From: Hallerella sp964397425
Lineage (GTDB): Bacteria; Fibrobacterota; Fibrobacteria; Fibrobacterales; Fibrobacteraceae
Assembly: GCA_964397425.1 (NCBI GenBank)
Contig: CAYNID010000010.1
Location: 1 to 50,354 of the forward strand
Direction of reading: 5' to 3'
Length of the DNA stretch: 50,354 nucleotides
Shown: positions 44,443-50,354 of the stretch, in pieces
How the letters are laid out: each line of letters begins with the position of its first letter
Numbering within the stretch: the first letter of the stretch is position 1
Notes under the pieces: generated by a model
Database searches by the model: none
What the model saw: only the letters and a program-made list of their open reading frames with translations
Told to the model about the DNA's origin: nothing
Translations under genes and position numbers: made by a program

Positions 44443-44852
44443 AGAGCCTCCTTATCAACTTCAATCAAATCTCCCAATTTTCTATCCCATTCAGCAGGCT
44501 GAATCGGAGCAAAACCGCTACAATGGTAAAGCGTCATTTCGCCGGCATAGATTCGTCCATTAACATTAAAGAAATCCACGCGAACATGCGGAAAATCTTT
44601 GGCCATCTTTGTAGCAAGAGTCTTCATTTGTTCAAAATTTTTCGGCTTATGCGGCAAAATGTTCGAATTGGGATCGCGCATTTTCAAATTCAAACGGCGA
44701 TAGTTCATGTCGAAGAAATCCGTTGTCGGATTTTCGGCCTTGTCCTTGGAAACATACATAATCGTTGGTTTTCCTCGAAAGCAAAAGAATTTGTAGTCTG
44801 TCAAACAATTTTCCTGTCGCTGATGAACGTATATGCAGAATCCTAAACCCAC
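44439..44852 (-). CDS. C-terminal fragment of a TupA-like ATP-grasp protein
   Basis: This 137-aa ORF from a GTG at 44852, overlapping the previous TAG by one base, matches only the last 110 or so residues of the next-door full-length protein (TDYKFFCFRGKPTIMY, FFDMNYRRLNL, VRVDFFNVNGRIYAGEMT). The ATP-binding N-terminal half is absent. It is diverged rather than a recent copy. If the G10 run at 44862-44871 gained one base, the two proteins would be read as one. It may be a relic kept for translational coupling to the GT2 gene. Confidence 0.65.
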   Translation of the reverse strand: MGLGFCIYVHQRQENCLTDYKFFCFRGKPTIMYVSKDKAENPTTDFFDMNYRRLNLKMRDPNSNILPHKPKNFEQMKTLATKMAKDFPHVRVDFFNVNGRIYAGEMTLYHCSGFAPIQPAEWDRKLGDLIEVDKEAL

Positions 44853-45754
44853 TAAGACATACCCCCCCCCCTTATATCAGATATTTTGATCCAACGGCCA
44901 AATTCTGAATCGCACTCCTTGGGTTCGAAGGGAACAAATCCGCTCCAATGAGCAAATGTCAACTCACCAAAATAAGTTTTGCCATTCACCTCATAGAAAT
45001 CGCATCTCACTTGGGGAATTCCTTTAGATAGTTTTTCCGCTAGCAATTTCATCTTTTCAAATGTTTCTGGCTTATGAGGTGTCTCTTTTGCGTTCGGATG
45101 ACCGTTGGTGACATTCAAATGCCGAAAATTCATATCAAAAAAATCAAAAGTGGTTTCTTCCAATTTATTCCCTCTATTCGTGGCAATAAAAAGAAGCTTA
45201 GCTACACCAGAGAAGCAAAAGAATTTATAATCTCGTAATTCCTTATCCGCCGAATCTTCCATATATTTTTCTGCAATGATTCTCGGCTTTACATTCTTGT
45301 ATGGCCATTCCCGAAGAGCCCAATAATAGTTCATCTTTAAGCAGCGACAAATTTTCTTTCGAGCCGCTTTCAAATCCAACTTGGACTTGTCCTTGCAAAT
45401 GACCAGTCCGCCGCTATCATGCGTACATTTTAACACAAACTGATTCGGAAGTTTATCAAAATCAATGTCATCGAATTTATCCCAAACGCCAAGCAAAGGT
45501 ATCAAGTATTCCTCGCCTATTGTTTCTGCAACATACTTGCGTACTTCATATTTATCGACCAGTTGTGTGTATCGAGGATTTCTGTCATGCAACTTAAGCC
45601 ATTGAAGCTTTTCATTGAAAGTTTGTGGATGTTTGAGATTTAAGGGGTATCCCATTTTCAATCGAAAAAGGATTTTCAAAAACAATATATCCGGCATCCA
45701 TTTCAGATACCCACGAAAACTTAAACTGTTGAGTATTCTAGCACAAAAATTCAT
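44852..45754 (-). CDS. TupA-like ATP-grasp protein (teichuronopeptide family)
   Basis: This 300-aa protein resembles the TupA/ATPgrasp_TupA family found in polysaccharide clusters. Visible are KLQWLKLHDRNPRYTQLVDK, VLKCTHDSGG, KPRIIAEKYMED, YKFFCFSG, VRCDFYEVNGKTYFGELT and AHWSGFVPFEP. Members probably ligate amino acids or peptides to sugars using ATP. The C-terminus is encoded by a G10 run (44862-44871), giving GGGMS then stop. The ATG at 45754 overlaps the acyltransferase stop (ATGA). Confidence 0.85.
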   Translation of the reverse strand: MNFCARILNSLSFRGYLKWMPDILFLKILFRLKMGYPLNLKHPQTFNEKLQWLKLHDRNPRYTQLVDKYEVRKYVAETIGEEYLIPLLGVWDKFDDIDFDKLPNQFVLKCTHDSGGLVICKDKSKLDLKAARKKICRCLKMNYYWALREWPYKNVKPRIIAEKYMEDSADKELRDYKFFCFSGVAKLLFIATNRGNKLEETTFDFFDMNFRHLNVTNGHPNAKETPHKPETFEKMKLLAEKLSKGIPQVRCDFYEVNGKTYFGELTFAHWSGFVPFEPKECDSEFGRWIKISDIRGGGMS

Positions 45755-46779
45755 TTTTCAAATTCCTTTTTCACGAACAAACCCAAACCCTTCTGATAAA
45801 TAAAGATAAATAGAAATGAAGCAATTAAGTCAAGACTAAGAACGAACAAAAATGAAAGCCAACCATTTCCAAAAGGATATACACCTAAGACTTTTTCAAT
45901 TCCGCGATAAATTACCATATGTACAAGATAAATTTCAAAAGAGATAGACCCGATAAATCTCATTCCCTTCATTCTCAACCATTTCGGATTAAAAGTTATG
46001 ACACAAAAAAAGCAGAGACCGAGAAAAAGCATATCTCTGAAAAACGTCAAATTTTTCGCAGATGTGGAAAAATAAAAAAAAGCAACAATAAGCAACAATA
46101 AAAGAGCGACAATCTGCCTTATCTTTGAAACCGCAATAAATTGCCGACACTCATTCCTATATAAATACATCCCCCCCCCCAGTAAAAAGAATGGCACGCA
46201 GTACAAAAAATTCGTCTTTGGCTCAAAAGATTCCGTAACAAAGCATTCTGAGAAAAAATAATTCTGCAGACAAAACACAACTGCTATCGAAACGCCAAAA
46301 ACAAACCACGCACGTTTTTTGTCACTTATGAGAAACACAAAAAAGGGAAACAACATGTAAAAGACAAAAATCACTCCAAGAAACCATGAGACACCCATTA
46401 CGGAAAGTTGCATATTGGGCAAAAATCCAAACGCAAGCGTTGCTTCCATAAACCCTTCGGCAACAGAAGAAAACGAAGGGGCATGCAAAATATCTATTAG
46501 AATTAAAAAGACAAAAAAGGGAAATATCCTATGATAACGTCGTTTATAAAAAGTTTCAAGACTTTCTGTTTGATTGCGAATCTTTTCAAAATATCCGCAG
46601 CACAACCCAAAAGCGGAAATAATAAAAAATAAGAAAACAAAGTTTGCCCACTGAATAATTTTCGGATAGATAACTCCAATCTGATAATGAGCATTAGCCA
46701 AAATATGCATCGTTACAATACACAAACAAGTTACGCCCTTCAAGCCGTCAAGAGCTTCAAATCGTTCTTTACTTTGCAT
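45751..46779 (-). CDS. Acyltransferase 3 family membrane protein with G10 tract
   Basis: This 342-aa multi-pass protein starts with FEALDGLKGVTCLCIVTMHI, the acyltransferase-3 entry with its conserved His. It is a likely O-acetyltransferase for the polysaccharide. Ten G residues (46171-46180) encode Gly-Gly-Gly at residues 201-203, so slippage would switch off the second half. It is the second acyltransferase in the locus and is not a close copy of that at 32900. Confidence 0.87.
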   Translation of the reverse strand: MQSKERFEALDGLKGVTCLCIVTMHILANAHYQIGVIYPKIIQWANFVFLFFIISAFGLCCGYFEKIRNQTESLETFYKRRYHRIFPFFVFLILIDILHAPSFSSVAEGFMEATLAFGFLPNMQLSVMGVSWFLGVIFVFYMLFPFFVFLISDKKRAWFVFGVSIAVVFCLQNYFFSECFVTESFEPKTNFLYCVPFFLLGGGMYLYRNECRQFIAVSKIRQIVALLLLLIVAFFYFSTSAKNLTFFRDMLFLGLCFFCVITFNPKWLRMKGMRFIGSISFEIYLVHMVIYRGIEKVLGVYPFGNGWLSFLFVLSLDLIASFLFIFIYQKGLGLFVKKEFEK

Positions 46780-46853
46780 AATTTATAAAAGCACCTTCAA
46801 AGAGGTCGCATGTTTCACACCTTTTGTGGTAAGCAAGAAGCAATCGAAGTATT

Positions 46854-48134
46854 CTACACACGTTTAACCTCTAAACATTCAACAAAAACTTTCTCTAATT
46901 TTTTTACGTGTATTTCCATGGAATAGAAAGTCTGTATTTTCTTTAACGCATTCGTTCCCATTTGAGCAGCCAGTCCACGTTCATTAAACAAACGGATACA
47001 TTTTTGCATTAGATCTAATGAATTTCGATACTGAAAAAGAAAACCAGTTTTTCCATTTTCCACGGCTTCTGAAAGACTCCCTATGTCTGTTGCAACAACA
47101 CATTTTCCAAAAGCATAGCTTTCTAAAAGCGTATTGGGGAGGTTGTCATACCATTCTGAAGGAACGACAGTAAAGAGGCATTTGGCTAAATATGTTTGAA
47201 TAGATGGAAAGTCCATCTTACCCAAAAATTCAATTTGGTGTCGCTTTCCTTTTAATCTTTCCTTTAAAATTGATTCATAGCCGACAGTACTGGAAAATCC
47301 GATAATTTTCAACTGAAACTTTGTTTCTACAAAAGCATCAAGTAACGTTTCCAAACCCTTATCAGGATCAATTCGACCTATATACAAAGCAAAAGGCTCA
47401 TATTCAATTTTCAGATCATTACGAAGATTAGTCAAATCAAATGGCGTTTGAATGTGTACAGATTTTTCTTGTTCAAATCCGTTCTCCAAAAATTTTCCAC
47501 GTGTAAAGACAGACGGAAATATATACTTTGAAATTTTTTGAGAGGTTTTTCGCATTTTTTGAACACATAAAGCGACACTTTTAACGGCAGAATAAACTAC
47601 CGAATTATATACACACCTATTTTCCAATGCGTTTAAAAGACCTCTTGATTTCAGACATTTTTCACAAATAACACGTCTTGACTGATCGTATAAATGATCA
47701 CAGGGAGCCAATAGGGAATAATCAGATATGCGCTGAACAACCGGAATTTTCATTGAGTAGGCTACATCGACAATACTACAAGAAATTTTATTTTGAAAAT
47801 AAAGAATATAAACAATATCGGGCTTGACTTCGTGTAAAAAGCGCTTGAAGACCTTTTTAGCCTCTAGGGAATAAACCATCCGACCGAAACCTTTAAGATA
47901 ATCGGATGCATTTTTTTTATAGTCAGAGAAATAAACTTCATCACCCTTGCCGATTGGAGACAAAAATAATCGTTCATATTCTGATTTCTGATTTCTGCTA
48001 TTTTGCACACTAAAGGGTATTACTGTATGCCCCCGCTTTTCCAATGCTTTCTTTATGTTAAAAAGATAACGTTCAGGGCCTCCTGCAACAAAATACCTAT
48101 AATTTACTAAGGCTATTCGCAAAATTCCCCCCAC
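46854..48134 (-). CDS. Glycosyltransferase family 4 (GT-B)
   Basis: This GT-B enzyme of about 426 aa has an N-terminal acceptor domain opening RIALVNYRYFVAGGPERYLF and a C-terminal donor domain (LYIGRIDPDKGLETLLDAF, VPSEWYDNLPNTLLESYAFG). It adds a sugar by a retaining mechanism. The start is uncertain: GTG 48134 (overlapping the previous gene by 22 bp) or TTG 48122, which has GGGGGGAAT just upstream. A 74-bp gap separates it from the acyltransferase. Confidence 0.88.
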   Translation of the reverse strand: MGGILRIALVNYRYFVAGGPERYLFNIKKALEKRGHTVIPFSVQNSRNQKSEYERLFLSPIGKGDEVYFSDYKKNASDYLKGFGRMVYSLEAKKVFKRFLHEVKPDIVYILYFQNKISCSIVDVAYSMKIPVVQRISDYSLLAPCDHLYDQSRRVICEKCLKSRGLLNALENRCVYNSVVYSAVKSVALCVQKMRKTSQKISKYIFPSVFTRGKFLENGFEQEKSVHIQTPFDLTNLRNDLKIEYEPFALYIGRIDPDKGLETLLDAFVETKFQLKIIGFSSTVGYESILKERLKGKRHQIEFLGKMDFPSIQTYLAKCLFTVVPSEWYDNLPNTLLESYAFGKCVVATDIGSLSEAVENGKTGFLFQYRNSLDLMQKCIRLFNERGLAAQMGTNALKKIQTFYSMEIHVKKLEKVFVECLEVKRV

Positions 48135-49333
48135 ACCGATTCATATTCACCAGCAATCTTATCCCAACCATACGCCTTTGCTATCCGTTCGGTACTGGAG
48201 CTTGCCAAAACTTTGATTTCATCTTCTGTTAGGGAATCAGCAAATTCAATCACCTCTGCTAGATTACCCGAAGTTTTATTCCAATATAACGCAGAGTCCT
48301 CTGCAACCTCCCTATTGAAGCCCACGTCTAACAGCAGGTTCAAATCCGTACTGGCCAAAGCTTCCAACAAAGAAGGATTTGTACCGCCAACCGAATGTCC
48401 ATGAAAATATCCGTAAGCCTGTTCACGGATCTTTTTCAAAAGCTCCAAGTCGTAAACGGTTCCTACAAACTTGATCCGCGGATCTGTGTGAAAACCAGTC
48501 TTCTTCTTGAGCTCATTTAAAAATTTCTCATTTACGTTAGTGATCAGCGCGAAATTTTTGGTCGTCTTGCTCAACATAAATTCGCGAACCATTGTTTCAA
48601 AATTATTTTCCGGCACAAATCGCCCAACAACCAGATAGTATTCTTTCGGGGAAAGCCCCTTACTTTGCATCCATCCCTGAAATTTTGAATCATCGTCCGA
48701 AAGTTTCGACGGATTTATATCAGCCCCATAGGCGATAAAGGTCGTCTTGGGATTATAGCGAGCATAATCTTTTTGAATATATCGTTCAATATTTTTGCTA
48801 TCGCAAACCAGCAAATCCGCATATTTGACCATTAACCGCTCGGATAATTTCCAATACGCCCGAATTGGTCGGCTCCATTTGGAACGCATCCACTCGTGGC
48901 CATCCGGATTCACAAAAACTTTTCCGCCCAATTTATGAACTTTCTTAACATATCGCCATACAAAAGGACCGATTCGACAAGCTAGAATATAAATTATCGG
49001 TTTTTTTATTTGAAATTTTTGACAATAAGCAACACAATATTTCAACGCTTTCACATCATAATAAACAGCCCCGGCAGCACCCAAACATTCAGGAACCCGG
49101 ACTTCAAAGCAATCTGCATTATGATAGGAAAAACAATTTTTCGACAATAAACGGAGTCCACTTTTGTTCGCTACGCCAACACCGTTTTTTCTACACGCAA
49201 CATGGTAGTGGATTTGTCTATTGTCTTGATGACATCTCGTCAAATTATCAACAAACGTTTCGTAGCCGCCATACGCACCGGGAATTCCTTTCGATCCGAC
49301 AATAAAAACGTGCTGGACAAAATTTTCAACCAC
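48113..49333 (-). CDS. DUF1972-type rhamnosyl/glycosyltransferase
   Basis: This 406-aa GT-B protein begins, after a short lead, HVFIVGSKGIPGAYGGYETF, the signature of DUF1972 enzymes (for example WsaF/Cps2T-like rhamnosyltransferases). It continues FVNPDGHEWMRSKWSRPIR and VVGRFVPENNF. Members often add the second sugar of a repeat unit. The GTG at 49333 is supported by GGAGG 6 nt upstream. It is the first gene of the minus-strand locus; beyond it lie only repeats. Confidence 0.85.
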   Translation of the reverse strand: MVENFVQHVFIVGSKGIPGAYGGYETFVDNLTRCHQDNRQIHYHVACRKNGVGVANKSGLRLLSKNCFSYHNADCFEVRVPECLGAAGAVYYDVKALKYCVAYCQKFQIKKPIIYILACRIGPFVWRYVKKVHKLGGKVFVNPDGHEWMRSKWSRPIRAYWKLSERLMVKYADLLVCDSKNIERYIQKDYARYNPKTTFIAYGADINPSKLSDDDSKFQGWMQSKGLSPKEYYLVVGRFVPENNFETMVREFMLSKTTKNFALITNVNEKFLNELKKKTGFHTDPRIKFVGTVYDLELLKKIREQAYGYFHGHSVGGTNPSLLEALASTDLNLLLDVGFNREVAEDSALYWNKTSGNLAEVIEFADSLTEDEIKVLASSSTERIAKAYGWDKIAGEYESVWGEFCE

Positions 49334-49375
49334 TCACTCCCTCCAACATTCCACGCCATTCAACCAAACGCAAAA

Positions 49376-50354
49376 TCCCACCCTCCCCATCGGAAAGGCT
49401 CCAAATCCGCCGGTTTCAAATAGCTTTGTGTTCACGTGTTGAATCTCCCGAAAATCGGTCAAAAGATTTCCTTCTGCCGAAATCTTTTCAAAAGCTAACA
49501 TTCTTTTTCAAAACCGTCAACCGGTAGTCCCAGTCGAAGATGAAAATTCCCAGCAGAAGGCCTCGGCCTCCGAAAGCCTTCTTTTTACACCATTCCAAAG
49601 CGGCCTGCGGAAGCGGTGGAACTTCAAAACAGCCGCTCTTCACCCAAAAGGCTCGCCAGGCTCACTCCACTTCGGGCGACAAAATTTAGTGCAAAAACTC
49701 ACACAACGAAAATTTTCCGTTCTAACATCCAACTCCACATTCTTAATTCCTAATTCCACACTTCCTCCACCCGCAGAAAAGGCTTCCAACCAAAGCCCCA
49801 TTAAAGAAAGTTTTCCCGTTTACAGTTCACAATTTTTCATTCCTAATTACTAATTCCTCATTTCACAAAAACGGCTCGTCTTTGCTGTCCAAACCGTGCA
49901 AAATTCACCCTGCAACAGAAAAGGCTCTCCGTAAAAACTCCACACAAAAAAATTCCCGCTCACTGCACCAATTCCGCATTCCGCATTCCGAATTCCGAAT
50001 TATACACTTCACTCTCCTAACACCACACTCCTAATCCCTCATACAGCATTCCTCATTCCACGAAAACGGCTTGTCTGCACAGCCCAAACCGTGCAAAATT
50101 CACCCTGCAACAGAAAAGGCTCTCCGTAAAAACCCCTCCAAAGAAAGTTTCCTGTTCGCGGCTCCAATTCCGCATTCCGAATTCCGAATTATACACTTCA
50201 CTCTCCTAACACCACACTCCTAATCCCTCATACAGCATTCCTCATTCCACGAAAACGGCTTGTCTGCACAGCCCAAACCGTGCAAAATTCACCCTGCAAC
50301 AGAAAAGGCTCTCCGTAAAAACCCCTCCAAAGAAAGTTTCCTGTTCGCGGCTCC
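49376..50354. repeat. Dispersed intergenic repeat, amplified to 189-bp tandem units
   Basis: The last kilobase has no supported gene. It is a chain of the same repeat words as 1-140 (GTGCAAAATTCACC, GCAGAAAAGGCT, AATTCCGCATTCCG), ending in two practically identical 189-bp units (49977-50165 and 50166-50354) and a more diverged one before them. The window stops exactly at a unit boundary. Blocks of TCCTAATTCC/ACTCCTAATCC words are the reverse complement of the purine-rich part at 8930-9040. Confidence 0.88.

Noticed and set aside
1..50354. tRNA, rRNA or riboswitch genes
   Set aside because: I read both strands for GGTTCGA-type T-arms and known riboswitch cores and found nothing I could support; a covariance-model search would be decisive.

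Overview
The window looks like a chromosomal contig from a Fibrobacter-type bacterium (Fibrobacterota). This is an inference. It rests on two secreted proteins with type-IX-secretion-like C-terminal tails (a GH74 xyloglucanase and a metallopeptidase with hexapeptide repeats), an OmpA protein with thrombospondin-type-3 repeats, an archaeal-type PurO homologue, and near 50% GC in the housekeeping part. No rRNA or tRNA gene was recognised. A 100-base run of N at 9860-9959 is a scaffold gap. Both window ends lie in a dispersed intergenic repeat, which suggests that the assembly broke there.

Positions 1-31,018 are mostly housekeeping and secreted functions. On the minus strand are leuCD, a membrane-anchored CbxX-type AAA ATPase and the GH74 enzyme. 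dapA and an acidic Cys-cluster protein are on plus. Then come a Q/P-rich secreted protein with a 13-residue repeat interrupted by the gap, a phosphoglucomutase-type enzyme and mnmG, all on minus. trpBA on plus is preceded by what reads as a complete classical trp attenuator (leader peptide with tandem Trp codons). Next are an MBOAT acyltransferase with a small secreted partner (minus), recG (plus), the metallopeptidase (minus), a cardiolipin synthase (plus), purO and the OmpA protein (minus), and pdxST (minus) divergent from a MocR/PdxR-type regulator (plus).

Positions 31,076-49,333 are a visibly AT-richer, probably horizontally shaped surface-polysaccharide locus read on minus. It encodes two retaining-type glycosyltransferases, a GT2, two acyltransferases, TupA-like ATP-grasp proteins, an EpsG/Wzy-type polymerase, a polysaccharide pyruvyl transferase, a Wzx flippase and a CoF420-hydrogenase-beta-type protein. 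The locus is split by a plus-strand McrBC restriction system (mcrB interrupted by one in-frame TAA) and a decayed IS3-family element. Three genes in the locus carry G9-G10 homopolymers inside their coding sequence, the hallmark of slipped-strand phase variation.

Positions 49,334-50,354, 8,930-9,560, 20,690-21,000 and 1-140 hold a dispersed intergenic repeat family, locally amplified into 161-bp and 189-bp tandem units.
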